Positions 8,351-16,979 of a stretch of DNA of 64,000 nucleotides are shown here, piece by piece. Source of the DNA: Fodinibius sp964490705 (lineage in GTDB: Bacteria; Bacteroidota; Rhodothermia; Balneolales; Balneolaceae); assembly GCA_964490705.1 (NCBI GenBank), contig CAZBCG010000008.1:62001-126000 (forward strand), in the 5' to 3' direction. Position 1 is the first letter of the stretch; each line of letters starts with the position of its first letter. The translations under genes were made by a program, and so were the position numbers. The notes under the pieces are model-generated. The model had not been told where the DNA came from. It made no database searches and saw only the letters and a list, made by a program, of their open reading frames with translations.

Positions 8351-10816
8351 TTATTCCCAATAGTCGTCCAGAAATTTCTCCCAGCGGTTGCGGTTTTTCT
8401 GATAGACGCGCTCCAGATCCGAAAGAATATCCTCAAAATCGGGATTGTCGTGCATGGGTTGCCAGATGGGGTTGTCAGCGACCCAGGGATAATTTTCGTA
8501 TCCCAGGTAAATTGCTTTTCGCAGCCAGTGCAGGGCTTCGGTAGAATTACCTTCAACTACAAAATAGGTCGCCAGCCGGTGGGCCATCTCACAATCGGTA
8601 GCTGCAATAGAGAGCAGTTCATCGGTAATAAGTTCAGACGCTTTTTCGGGGTCGCCGTTCCGCACGTAACACATGGCCAGCGTGGGGTAGGTCACTCGGC
8701 GGTTGGGATCTTCTTCAATGACGGATTCCAAAATGGGGATCGCCTTTTCATAACCGCCTTCCCGAAAAAAGAGGTATCCCTTGGTTGTACGCAGTAGCGA
8801 GTGATTGGGTTCGAGGGTTAAGCCCTTATCAACCTCCAGCCAGGCCAGATCGAGCTGACCGAGATAGTGATTTACCCGTGCCCGCCGATTGTAGATTTGT
8901 GTTGCCGCAGCGGGATTGTCCTGCAGAGCCATCCCAAACAAGCGAAGCGCTTCTTTGTGTAATCCATCGAGCTGTACGATAATGCCCGCGCCCAAAAAGA
9001 CTTCTGAATTGTGGTTGGTATTGTTGAGCAGGTATTGCATATCGCGCCGCGCTTTTTCTTTTTCGCCCCGCCACAGATAGGTATAGGCCCGTTGTATTTT
9101 TGCTTCTATATTTTCGGGATCCAGTTCCAGGGCTTTTTCCAGATGACGTTGTGCCGTCATAAAATGCGTCTGTCCGCCGTAACCATTGACTACATAATTG
9201 AGATGAGTGCGGCCCAGCCCCGCATGAGCTGCGGCAAATTGGGGCGCTTTTTCCAGTACTTCCTCAAATTTGTTTTTGCCTTCTTCAAGGTCTTTCGGAT
9301 TGTTGGATCCCCATAGAAATCGTGATAGCAGGGCCTGTGCTTCTAAATACTGCTCCGATAAATCAATCGGCAGGCTGTCGAGTGGCGTTTTTTCCTGTTT
9401 TTCTTCGAGTTTGCCAAGGTTGAACAGGGTTTCAAAAATATCGTCTGTGATTTCGCTTTGTACTTGCACTAAATCAAAAGAGGGCACCGATATAGTATCA
9501 CCGGCAAAGATGGTTTTGGTCGCAATCTCGAGCAGCTGCCAGGTGAGCGTAAATCCTTCTTCGGCGCTAAAAAAACTACCTGTCAGCACATACTGGGTTT
9601 GCAACTTGTGACCAGCTTCAATTTCGTCGATGGATTGATCCGACAGCGATAAAAACGCGCCTGGCGGACGTATGGTAACCGAGGCGTTTTGGGATAATCG
9701 TGTTGCAATGGCATCGGCCATGGCCAATCCAAAATAGCGCGTTTTCCCATTTTCGTTGGCCTGCTTGAAGGGAAGTACGGCTATCGAATTCTCAGGGACA
9801 TCATCGCTGCTTTTTTGCAAAAAGAATTCCGTAAGCATCGAAAAAACGCCCGGACGGTCATTTTCCTCTTTCTCTTTTTGCGATTGTTTTTGTTGGGCCG
9901 ATCCCACCGACGGTGATGGAAGCAAGGCCGAACTTTCGCCGGGAATCATCCCCTTTTCAAAATCCATGGTTTTCATCAGTGTTTTAAGTGCGCCGTGCAG
10001 GTCCGCCACAGATGTAAATCTATTGGTCGGTTGTTTGTCCAGTGCTTTAAGGATCAGATCATTAAATGTATCGGGGATATCCGGGTTAAGCTTTTTGGGC
10101 GGCGTAGGTTTAATCGAACGGATAGCCCGGATAAGTTTGTGCTCATCAAGTTTCCTTGTTGATAGAAAGGGATGCTGACCGGTAATAATTTCATAGAAGA
10201 TGATACCGAGTGCAAAAATATCGGACTGTTTGCTGCTGCGCAGCGTTACGAATTGTTCAGGAGCCATATATGCGGTGGTCCCAAACCGGCTCGACTGTTG
10301 ATTGCCATTGGTTTCGTCATCACTTTCTGGGATATCTTCCAGCGTTGGGGATTCCCGTCGCTTGGCCAGCCCGAAGTCCAGAATTTTCACCAGTCCGCCG
10401 TCGGTAACCATAATGTTGGCCGGTTTCAGATCGCGGTGGAGAATATCCAGCTTGTGAGCTTCGGCCAGTCCGTCGGCAATTTGTATGCTGATAGAAAGCG
10501 CAAACTGCAGGTTAAGTGCTCCATTTTCGAGCAGCTCATTAAGCGTGCGGCCGGGCACGTACTGCATCACGATATAGGGACGCTTGTCGTATTCGCCCAC
10601 TTCGTAAATGGCACTTACATTGGGGTGCTGAATAGCCGACGCAATGCGCGCTTCTTCGAGGATACGCTCGCGAATCTGCTTCTCCGATGCGCGCTCGGGG
10701 TGTACAATCTTAATAACCACCGGTCGCATCAGTTTGGTGTCGGTCGCATAATAGACCGTACCGTGCTGTCCCGATCCCAGTTCGTGTTGGATTTCGTAGT
10801 GTTGGATCTTGTCCAT
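8351..10816 (-). CDS. Ser/Thr protein kinase with TolB/FlgO-like and TPR regions
   Basis: This is an 821-residue cytosolic signalling protein. Residues ~7-280 form a Hanks-type kinase with G-loop GSGQHGTV, Lys in VVIKIV, catalytic HRDLKPAN, DFGLA and a GTTAYMAPEQ activation segment, so all key residues are present. A Ser/Gln/Lys-rich linker follows. Residues ~345-480 (SIAVLPFKQAN...ADAIATRL) resemble the FlgO/TolB-N type domain often fused to such kinases or to adenylate cyclases. From ~490 to the end there are TPR repeats (e.g. AAHAGLGRTHLNYV, LEKALELDPENIEAKIQRAYTYL). No transmembrane segment is seen. Substrates are unknown; the TPRs probably mediate partner binding. A hairpin overlies the leader just upstream. 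Confidence 0.88.
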   Translation of the reverse strand: MDKIQHYEIQHELGSGQHGTVYYATDTKLMRPVVIKIVHPERASEKQIRERILEEARIASAIQHPNVSAIYEVGEYDKRPYIVMQYVPGRTLNELLENGALNLQFALSISIQIADGLAEAHKLDILHRDLKPANIMVTDGGLVKILDFGLAKRRESPTLEDIPESDDETNGNQQSSRFGTTAYMAPEQFVTLRSSKQSDIFALGIIFYEIITGQHPFLSTRKLDEHKLIRAIRSIKPTPPKKLNPDIPDTFNDLILKALDKQPTNRFTSVADLHGALKTLMKTMDFEKGMIPGESSALLPSPSVGSAQQKQSQKEKEENDRPGVFSMLTEFFLQKSSDDVPENSIAVLPFKQANENGKTRYFGLAMADAIATRLSQNASVTIRPPGAFLSLSDQSIDEIEAGHKLQTQYVLTGSFFSAEEGFTLTWQLLEIATKTIFAGDTISVPSFDLVQVQSEITDDIFETLFNLGKLEEKQEKTPLDSLPIDLSEQYLEAQALLSRFLWGSNNPKDLEEGKNKFEEVLEKAPQFAAAHAGLGRTHLNYVVNGYGGQTHFMTAQRHLEKALELDPENIEAKIQRAYTYLWRGEKEKARRDMQYLLNNTNHNSEVFLGAGIIVQLDGLHKEALRLFGMALQDNPAAATQIYNRRARVNHYLGQLDLAWLEVDKGLTLEPNHSLLRTTKGYLFFREGGYEKAIPILESVIEEDPNRRVTYPTLAMCYVRNGDPEKASELITDELLSIAATDCEMAHRLATYFVVEGNSTEALHWLRKAIYLGYENYPWVADNPIWQPMHDNPDFEDILSDLERVYQKNRNRWEKFLDDYWE

Positions 10817-10818
10817 TG

Positions 10819-10844
10819 CCGCTTTATTTATTTGTTATAAGCGG
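10819..10844 (-). promoter_or_regulatory. Leader hairpin upstream of the kinase gene
   Basis: CCGCTT at 10819-10824 and AAGCGG at 10839-10844 are inverted, and flanking TAT/ATA bases nearly extend the stem. In the minus-strand transcript this hairpin sits within about 30 bases of the kinase ATG (10816) and could cover the ribosome binding region. The remaining spacer up to 10996 shows no gene. Confidence 0.25.
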
Positions 10845-10996
10845 AAAATTACGGACTACCACTACGAAGTTCTACTTTTTCGGGGATGTAATTTCTTGCA
10901 AGGGATTCTCAAAAGCAGGGCAATATTCTTGGATAAATTCTTGCAAACCGAGATAAAAACCGCTGCCTCAAAGGAGCAAAAAAAGTCAAAATGATA

Positions 10997-11845
10997 TCAT
11001 CCTGCTTCAGCCGGCACCTCCGTTTTTTCATCCGCAGCGCTTGTCAGCAGGTTATAGGATGATACGATAACAAATAGAACACCCAGCAATGCAACAATTG
11101 ACGATCCGGCCGGGAAATCATAATTAAAAGACAGATTGAGCCCGAAAAATCCACCGAGCACGCTCAATGTCATCGCTGAGCTAATGACTACAATTTTGGA
11201 TTTGGACAGCATAATGCCGCAAACGCTTGGGATAATCAGAAAAGAAAATACGGGGATTACTCCGCCAATTTCGACGGCAAATACAATGGCCAGACCGATG
11301 GAGATATAAAACAGAAAGTTCCAGAAATCAAAAATACCGACTTCATCGCCGTGGTTATCTTCGTATTTGCGGGTGAGCTCGAAGAATTGATTGCGAAATA
11401 TGATGTGGGAGATCCCGAGAATGCCAAATATGATGGCCATTGTTGTGATCTGTTCCCAGCTGACGGCCAGAATGTTACCAAAGAGGACTTCCTGGATATC
11501 GGAATCGCCGTGGGCCGACTTTGAAATTAGTAATACCGTTACCGCAGAACAGATAGCGTAAATAATGCCGATGACGGCTTCCTGTTTTAACCGCTTGTCC
11601 TTGATTTTGATGAGCGACAGCAAGAAAGCCCCTACCAGTGTTGCAATGATGGGAATCCAGGTGTTGCCGCCACCAAGATAGGCGGCAATGGCTACGCCGA
11701 GGGATGAGATCTGCCCAAGGGCAAGATCAACGAAGACGATACCTCGTCTCACAACATGAACACCAAGGTAAGAGAGCAACAGTCCCATAATTACAGCGGC
11801 GATAAAAGCTTGGGTCATAAAATCCAGTTGAAACATCTCAAACAT
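10997..11845 (-). CDS. Metal ABC transporter permease (ZnuB/MntB family)
   Basis: This 282-residue protein has about eight hydrophobic helices and matches the ABC-3 permease family that imports Zn, Mn or Fe. Typical features are GLLLSYLGVHVVRRGIVFVDLALGQISSLGVA near the N-terminus (two adjoining blocks), where the family has its conserved G-x-x-L-x-x-R-x-x-x-F-x-D-A-L region, and PVFSFLIIPSVCGIM near the C-terminus. It is the last gene of a minus-strand metal-uptake cluster with a binding protein at 12015-12950. A 169-base spacer with a dispersed repeat separates the two. No ABC ATPase gene is found between or beside them, which is unusual for this family. Confidence 0.85.
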   Translation of the reverse strand: MFEMFQLDFMTQAFIAAVIMGLLLSYLGVHVVRRGIVFVDLALGQISSLGVAIAAYLGGGNTWIPIIATLVGAFLLSLIKIKDKRLKQEAVIGIIYAICSAVTVLLISKSAHGDSDIQEVLFGNILAVSWEQITTMAIIFGILGISHIIFRNQFFELTRKYEDNHGDEVGIFDFWNFLFYISIGLAIVFAVEIGGVIPVFSFLIIPSVCGIMLSKSKIVVISSAMTLSVLGGFFGLNLSFNYDFPAGSSIVALLGVLFVIVSSYNLLTSAADEKTEVPAEAG

Positions 11846-11889
11846 AGTGATCTGGTTTTTATTGAAAAATTTATCTTGAAAGAATTAAC

Positions 11890-11945
11890 TGTCATCCTGA
11901 ACCATGTGCTGAGTTTATCTCAGTATCTCTTTCAGGATCTCCCGA
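11890..11945. repeat. REP-like dispersed repeat, copy 1
   Basis: GTCATCCTGAAC at 11891-11902 and TTTCAGGATCT at 11930-11940 bracket ~27 bases; the cores ATCCTGAA and TTCAGGAT are exact reverse complements. The same pair recurs at 16981-17026. The element sits in the spacer between the metal-binding protein and permease genes, where an ATPase gene would often be found. Confidence 0.55.
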
Positions 11946-12014
11946 TATTTAAGAATGTGTTTCGTTAAGCCTCCACGCTTCAATTGACTCAGCGCAGAGG
12001 TCCGTCATAGTACG

Positions 12015-12950
12015 TTAGTTTGCCTGTTGCTTTTCCAAAGCTTCGACAAGTGTATTAATGTTGTAATCAAAAAGATCAATATAGTTGTCAATTTCGTCGT
12101 AGCCGCCCGTCATCGTCGAAAGCTTGGCCAACTCGATAGTAGCATTACGCGCCACAACTTTGGGCGATTTCATACTGAAATAGGGTGAATTGATCAGTGC
12201 CGGAATATTTTGTGATTTTACTTTCTCTATCACATTTACCAGCTGTGAGGGTGTAGGTGGAATGCCGGGCTTGGGCTCCAGGAATCCCGCAATTTCGAGA
12301 CCAAATCGCTCTTCAAAATAGACCCACTCATTGTGGTAAGCGATGATTTTAGTCCCTTCATAAGGAGCTATTTTGTTCTGCCATTCTTCCATTTTTTTGT
12401 CGATGGTGCTCTTAAACTCTTCCAGGTTGGCAGCAAAATCGGCTTCATTTTCGGGGGCGATTTCGGCAAGATGATTATAGATATTTTCGGCAATCTTCTT
12501 ACCGCGCAGCGGGTCGAGCCAGTAGTGGGGATTCCCGTAGATGTGGATATCGCCCTCTTCGGGATTAATTTGCGAAGGCACCTGTAGCAGAGAAATACCT
12601 TCTGAGGCATCCACATAACCGGGATTTCCGCGCTGGATATCTCCATTTCGTGAACTTTCGACCAGCTGTGGCGCCCATCCTTTTTCCAAATCGAGACCGA
12701 CGGTTACAAACATATCGGCACGAGAAAGTTTGACGATAAAACTGGGTTTAGGATCCACAAAGTGCGGATTTTGATAGCCCTTGGCGATGGAAAAGACATC
12801 CACATGGTCACCGCCCACGTATCGCGTAATGCTGGCCAGGTCGGGCAGGGTGGTTACAACGTTAACTTGTGCTGATGCGATAGCGCTGAATCCCGTGAGG
12901 ATCAGAACTAGCATCACAATCGATTTTTTAAGGGTGTTAATCGTATTCAT
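12015..12950 (-). CDS. Metal ABC transporter substrate-binding protein (ZnuA-like)
   Basis: The 311-residue secreted protein has a signal peptide ending in IASAQV. It belongs to the cluster A-I metal-binding family: VVTTLPDLASITRYVGGDHVDVFSIAKGYQNPHFVDPKP (read in two blocks) supplies the first His ligand (NPHF). IYGNPHYWLDPLRG supplies the second (HYWLDP), AYHNEWVYFEERFGLE the third, and an acidic ligand is expected near the C-terminus. No His-rich loop is visible, so Mn/Fe binding cannot be excluded against Zn. It probably feeds the permease at 10997-11845 and is preceded on the same strand by an outer-membrane barrel gene, suggesting one uptake pathway. Confidence 0.85.
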   Translation of the reverse strand: MNTINTLKKSIVMLVLILTGFSAIASAQVNVVTTLPDLASITRYVGGDHVDVFSIAKGYQNPHFVDPKPSFIVKLSRADMFVTVGLDLEKGWAPQLVESSRNGDIQRGNPGYVDASEGISLLQVPSQINPEEGDIHIYGNPHYWLDPLRGKKIAENIYNHLAEIAPENEADFAANLEEFKSTIDKKMEEWQNKIAPYEGTKIIAYHNEWVYFEERFGLEIAGFLEPKPGIPPTPSQLVNVIEKVKSQNIPALINSPYFSMKSPKVVARNATIELAKLSTMTGGYDEIDNYIDLFDYNINTLVEALEKQQAN

Positions 12951-12994
12951 ATCAGTAGGATTAAAACGATGAAAAATTGGTTAGCGAGCATTCA

Positions 12995-14179
12995 TTAATA
13001 TTGGTGGGCACCGTGTTCACCGATCACAAAAACCCAGCGAAAAAGTCCCGAAAAGGCTGAATCAGAAAAGCCGGTATTGGTACTTATTTTTGGACCGATT
13101 TCGAGCTTTTGGAATTCCGTGGCATACCAGCCAAAAGTTGCGGAAATGGCTTGCTCGTCCATCTCTGGTGTCATAGGATCTTCGGCATAGCTGTACTGTC
13201 CGGTGACAAACCAGCGGCGACTCAGCTGATACTTCATCCAGGAGTACATACCCCAGGCTTGAACGCTGCTGTTGGTTGGAGTTTCTACATCGCTGAAATA
13301 AAATTCATTTTGCCATTCAAATGATTTGTAGGTGTTGTATTGGATTGGCTTCCAGATGTAGGTTAAGTCTGCACCGGCCAGGGTGGAGGTGAGTCCATTT
13401 TCGTTTCTTCCGGATGCTGCTGATAACCCCAGTTCCAGCGTTGAATTATCGGATAGCGACCAGAAGTTTTTGAGATGGGCCAGTTTCATGGGCACATTTT
13501 CGTTGCTTCGGGCAAAAAGTGGACTTTCATCCGGACCGCGCGTGATTTCGATAATCAGCTCTTGGTAAAACGCAGGGTTGGGGATGAGCCAGCTCAGCGA
13601 AGCTCCCTGATCAATCATCGCTTCGCCAAAGAAATTTTCATAAGCTACCGGCATATCGATGACAGGCAGCGCATGCTTGTGAATGGGATTGATGCGCCCA
13701 AATGCCTGGCGAAACTTACCCGCTTTGAGCTGTAGGTTGAACGGCAGGCTCAGTGTTTCCAGATAGACTTCCTCGATTTTTGCATTGAGCTGGCCGCCTT
13801 CCCCTTCAAAAACAGGATAGAATTCCGCCTGCGCATAGGGATCGATAGCTGAGCTAAAATTGAGTTCCACACCCTGTACGTAAGCATCCCAGTTGCGATC
13901 GCCTTCACTGGTATAGAGACTTCGAAAATCGCCGATGGCGCTAATATCGGGATTTCGATTACTTGCCGTGGCGCGAACCGACTGCGACTGTTGCACAGAT
14001 TGGTTATCCGAGTCATCTTGACCGGATTCTTCCTCTTGCTGTTGCATCTGTTGTCGTATCTGCTCAACAGAGATTGAATCGGTGGAGGTGCTATCTTGTG
14101 CCTGTACACATTGTGTTGCTGAAAAAGTGTACACGGCAGATAGAAATAGTACCAAAAAGACAGTGTTAATTTTTTTCAT
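12995..14179 (-). CDS. Outer-membrane beta-barrel (porin-like) of the metal-uptake cluster
   Basis: A signal peptide (ending CVQAQD) is followed by a Gln/Ser/Asp-rich segment of ~50 residues and then alternating aromatic/polar strands to the C-terminus. Examples are GVELNFSSAIDPYAQAEFYPVF, seen in part, LQLKAGKFRQAFGRINPIHKH and RWFVTGQYSYAEDPM. This indicates a barrel of about 340 residues in the outer membrane, like OprP/zinc-regulated porins. No TonB box or plug domain is seen, so transport is likely passive. It is 44 bases upstream of the binding-protein gene on the same strand. A role in metal passage is inferred from context only. Confidence 0.65.
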   Translation of the reverse strand: MKKINTVFLVLFLSAVYTFSATQCVQAQDSTSTDSISVEQIRQQMQQQEEESGQDDSDNQSVQQSQSVRATASNRNPDISAIGDFRSLYTSEGDRNWDAYVQGVELNFSSAIDPYAQAEFYPVFEGEGGQLNAKIEEVYLETLSLPFNLQLKAGKFRQAFGRINPIHKHALPVIDMPVAYENFFGEAMIDQGASLSWLIPNPAFYQELIIEITRGPDESPLFARSNENVPMKLAHLKNFWSLSDNSTLELGLSAASGRNENGLTSTLAGADLTYIWKPIQYNTYKSFEWQNEFYFSDVETPTNSSVQAWGMYSWMKYQLSRRWFVTGQYSYAEDPMTPEMDEQAISATFGWYATEFQKLEIGPKISTNTGFSDSAFSGLFRWVFVIGEHGAHQY

Positions 14180-14263
14180 GGATCATAGGTTCAGTTATCC
14201 GGAAAGAAAATAATTTTCCACACGGATGGGCTTAGAAATTAGTTTGTATAAAACGACTGGAAA

Positions 14264-14587
14264 CTAAGCCAGAGTCGGAGGGGAACGACCTAAGACCGGG
14301 AAGAAGTAACGATTGGGAATCGTGGATATCTGAATAGAAGGGACGTAAGCAGTACGATTGAAATGCTGCTCTACATCAACAGATGGGGTAATATTTCCCT
14401 GCAAAAGATAACCAGAAATGGGACACCGTGCGGTATCTGTAGTCAGGCAGTGTCCGGTATCCGTAAAATCATCCGGATGATTCCATTCGAAATGTTCATG
14501 AGAGTGAAGCGTAGAAATTACCAGATTCATGCTCATGACGAGCATGATGGCAAAACTCAAGACGGTATATAATTTTCGCTTGCTCAT
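14264..14587 (-). CDS. Small secreted His/Cys-containing protein (DUF2946-like)
   Basis: A 107-residue protein with an N-terminal hydrophobic signal/anchor (FAIMLVMSMNLVIS) is followed at once by a His cluster HSHEHFEWNH. It then has HC and ARCPISG, and ends in GRSPPTLA. The mix of His, Cys and a terminal R-x-PP motif recalls small metal-related periplasmic proteins such as DUF2946. It is the first gene of the minus-strand metal cluster, 84 bases before the barrel gene, so binding or sensing of Zn/Cu in the periplasm is plausible but unproven. Confidence 0.55.
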   Translation of the reverse strand: MSKRKLYTVLSFAIMLVMSMNLVISTLHSHEHFEWNHPDDFTDTGHCLTTDTARCPISGYLLQGNITPSVDVEQHFNRTAYVPSIQISTIPNRYFFPVLGRSPPTLA

Positions 14588-14705
14588 GAAATGAATTAAA
14601 TCTACTGTTTAAATGTATTTCTCACAAGCTGACGAACGTAAAAATATATAATCGCTATTGTTCTTTTTTGGATATTTGAAAACAAAAAAGGTAAGGATTC
14701 AGTCA

Positions 14706-15214
14706 ATGGCAGAACTGTTTGAAACAGCAAAAATATGGTTTTGGGGATTGGGAGACCAATATGGCGTCAATCCTCTTATTTTTGGAAGTATTTACGTAGG
14801 TGCTATCCCGTTCTTTTCGTTAAGCCTCGGTTGGCTTATCAGAAATTATCGATTGGATAAATCAATTGTGCTGCCTTCTTTATTGGCAACCTTCTTTTTT
14901 ATTTCCGCTTATCTCTATTTAATTATTGTGGGACAGAATGTGCCGTNNNNNNNNNNNNNNNNNNNNNNNNNNNNNNNNNNNNNNNNNNNNNNNNNNNNNN
15001 NNNNNNNNNNNNNNNNNNNNNNNNNNNNNNNNNNNNNNNNNNNNNNTTCTTTTTTATTTCCGCTTATCTCTATTTAATTATTGTGGGACAGAATGTGCCG
15101 TGGTGGGTATATACCGTAGTAATAGCGATGGTAGTTTATGGCGTATATTCCACCTATCAAAAAGCGAAGAAGCGCATTCGGAATATTAATGATAAACAAA
15201 GTATAGATGAGTAA
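14706..15214 (+). CDS. Small three-helix membrane protein (spans a false assembly gap)
   Basis: ATG 14706, preceded by GTAAGGA, opens a frame encoding MAELFETAKIWFWGLG and then hydrophobic helices NPLIFGSIYVGAIPFFSLSL and PSLLATFFFISAYLYLII up to the N run. The 55 bases before the gap are repeated exactly after it. If the two copies are one, the frame continues without break through WWVYTVVIAMVVYGVYSTY and a basic tail to TAA at 15212-15214, giving about 117 residues and three membrane helices. Its stop overlaps the ATG of the downstream oxidoreductase by 8 bases, so the two are probably translationally coupled. The family is not recognised. Confidence 0.7.
14892..14946 (+). repeat. 55-base direct repeat, left of the N gap
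   Basis: These 55 bases, starting TTCTTTTTTATTTCC and ending CAGAATGTGCCGT, end exactly at the first N. They are identical to 15047-15101, which begin exactly after the last N. This is the signature of two contig ends that overlap but were scaffolded apart. Confidence 0.9.
14947..15046. other. Assembly gap of exactly 100 N
   Basis: One hundred undetermined bases, a conventional placeholder length, lie between two identical 55-base ends. Merging those ends keeps the enclosing reading frame intact, so the gap probably contains no real sequence. Confidence 0.95.
15047..15101 (+). repeat. 55-base direct repeat, right of the N gap
   Basis: This is an exact copy of 14892-14946. After it the small membrane protein continues with WWVYTVV. 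It is probably the same genomic bases as the left copy rather than a biological duplication. Confidence 0.9.
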
Positions 15215-16685
15215 CTACGATTTTGATGCAGTGGTAATTGGCGGTGGCGCGGCAGGACTGACGGCCTCCGGAATTGCAGCTAATTTTGGTGCCAAAACCA
15301 TGATGATCGAAAAAGATCGGTTGGGCGGTGATTGCACATGGACCGGCTGTGTACCCAGCAAAGTACTGCTCAAAGCCGGGAAAGTTGCGCAGCAAATGCG
15401 TGAGGGTGCTAAATACGGACTGATTGACCAAGAGCCGGAGATCAATTTTCAGAAGGTTATTGAGCATGTGCATCAAACGCGCCAGGAAATTTATGAGGAT
15501 GCCGACCGCCCCGAAATTTTTGAGGATATGGGGATCGAAGTGGTCGCTGGTTCTGCAACATTTCTTGATGAACATACCGTCGAAATAAAAAGCAACGATG
15601 GATCCAACCGCAAAATCTCATCGCGGTATTTCTTTATCTGTGCCGGGGCCAGTGCGTTTGTGCCGTCCATCGAGGGCATTGACAGCGTGCCGTATCTGAC
15701 GAATGAGTCCCTTTTTGAAATTGAAGATCTGCCTAAAAAATTGACGATTATTGGAGCCGGACCTATTGGTACCGAGATGGCGCAGGCGATGCATCGGCTG
15801 GGATCAAATGTAACCGTTGTTGATATCGCCGACCGGATTATGACGAATGATGATCCCGAGCTGACGTCGATGCTCAGAGAGCAGCTGGAACAGGAGGGCA
15901 TCAGCTATGAGCTTGGTGCCCAGGTAAAGCATGTCCGCAGGGAAAATGGTATCACCGTAACTGTTGATGTAGATGGGAACGAAAAGCAGATTGTTTCTGA
16001 TCGGCTGTTCATAGCAACGGGGCGGCGCGCAAATGTGGATGATTTGGGACTCGACGAGGCAAATATTAACTATTCTTCACAGGGTATAGAAGTGAACAAA
16101 AAATGCCGCACCAGTCAGTCGCATATTTATGCCTGTGGAGATATCACTGGACGCTACCAGTTTACGCATATGAGTGAGCATATGGCCAAAGTAGCGACGA
16201 CCAATGCGCTGCTCAAATTTCCTATGAAAATTGATGAGGATCACGTGCCGTGGGTAACTTATACCGATCCTGAATTGGGTCATGTGGGGGCTACGGAAGC
16301 GCAACTCAACGAACAGGGCACAAGTTACGAAACCTATCGATTTCCCTATTCAAAAATTGACCGGGCATTGACTGACTCAGAAGCCGAAGGCCTAATCAAA
16401 ATTCATTCGCGAAAGTGGGATGGCAAAATTTATGGCGTTAGTATTTTGGGAGCGCACGCCGGGGAATTGATATCCGAATATGCGGTGGCGATGAAAAATG
16501 GAGTCACCCTGCGCAATCTGGCGGATACCATTCATCCGTATCCATCATACGGGTTGGGCGCAAGACGAGCAGCCGATCAGTGGTATATCAAAAATCAGTC
16601 GGAGTGGCAGGTGAAGTTGATGAAGAAAATTTTTGGGTATCGAGGCGAAGTGCCGGATTTCAGTGATCCGGATCGGATTGTATGA
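15207..16685 (+). CDS. Pyridine nucleotide-disulfide oxidoreductase (MerA/Lpd-like)
   Basis: This 492-residue flavoprotein of the mercuric reductase/dihydrolipoamide dehydrogenase family has FAD-binding GGGAAGLTA (residues ~12-20), redox-active disulfide GGDCTWTGCVPSK, NAD(P)-binding GAGPIGTEMA, and the second FAD motif YACGDITG. The dimerisation domain ends with HPYPSYG, matching the conserved His-Pro of the active site. The N-terminal heavy-metal-associated domain and the C-terminal Cys pair of true MerA are absent, so mercury reduction is unlikely and the electron acceptor is unknown. Its start overlaps the end of the small membrane protein, suggesting that the two act together at the membrane. 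Confidence 0.82.
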   Translation: MSNYDFDAVVIGGGAAGLTASGIAANFGAKTMMIEKDRLGGDCTWTGCVPSKVLLKAGKVAQQMREGAKYGLIDQEPEINFQKVIEHVHQTRQEIYEDADRPEIFEDMGIEVVAGSATFLDEHTVEIKSNDGSNRKISSRYFFICAGASAFVPSIEGIDSVPYLTNESLFEIEDLPKKLTIIGAGPIGTEMAQAMHRLGSNVTVVDIADRIMTNDDPELTSMLREQLEQEGISYELGAQVKHVRRENGITVTVDVDGNEKQIVSDRLFIATGRRANVDDLGLDEANINYSSQGIEVNKKCRTSQSHIYACGDITGRYQFTHMSEHMAKVATTNALLKFPMKIDEDHVPWVTYTDPELGHVGATEAQLNEQGTSYETYRFPYSKIDRALTDSEAEGLIKIHSRKWDGKIYGVSILGAHAGELISEYAVAMKNGVTLRNLADTIHPYPSYGLGARRAADQWYIKNQSEWQVKLMKKIFGYRGEVPDFSDPDRIV

Positions 16686-16774
16686 TATTAGCCGTGGATT
16701 TGCTCAGATCCGAACGGATATTTTGCCTCTATGAAATTATTACAAAGTCATGCTAATTTTGAAAATTGGGTTCA

Positions 16775-16954
16775 TCAAGAAAATACTTGAACGAGGAGAG
16801 GCCAGGCAAGGTAGATGAACAGCAGAAAGCCGAATCCGCTGAGTCCAAATAGGTAGGAGGGTTGAATCCAGCTGGCTTCTTCGGATTTGTGGAAATGCTC
16901 AATTAATCCACAAACAAAAGTACCGGTCGCTAATCCAAAAATAAGGTACTCCAT
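16775..16954 (-). CDS. Small two-helix membrane protein, 59 residues
   Basis: A short frame reads MEYLIFGLATGTFVCGLIEH, then a polar stretch with HKSEEASW, then a second hydrophobic segment (YLFGLSGFGFLLFIYLAW) and a TGA stop. Two helices joined by a short charged loop, regular codon use and placement in an otherwise empty 440-base spacer support a real gene. It lies downstream of the sucD terminator and ends toward the oxidoreductase gene. No family is recognised. Confidence 0.5.
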   Translation of the reverse strand: MEYLIFGLATGTFVCGLIEHFHKSEEASWIQPSYLFGLSGFGFLLFIYLAWPLLVQVFS

Positions 16955-16979
16955 AATATAAGCTGGATTATCATTAAAA

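Noticed and set aside
10172..10840. Long plus-strand frame (222 residues) opposite the kinase gene
   Set aside because: It is the antisense shadow of the kinase N-terminal domain; its product has no family features and no ribosome binding site.
14892..15101. Real tandem duplication around the N gap
   Set aside because: The copies end exactly at both gap borders and the merged frame is intact; a scaffold artefact explains it better.
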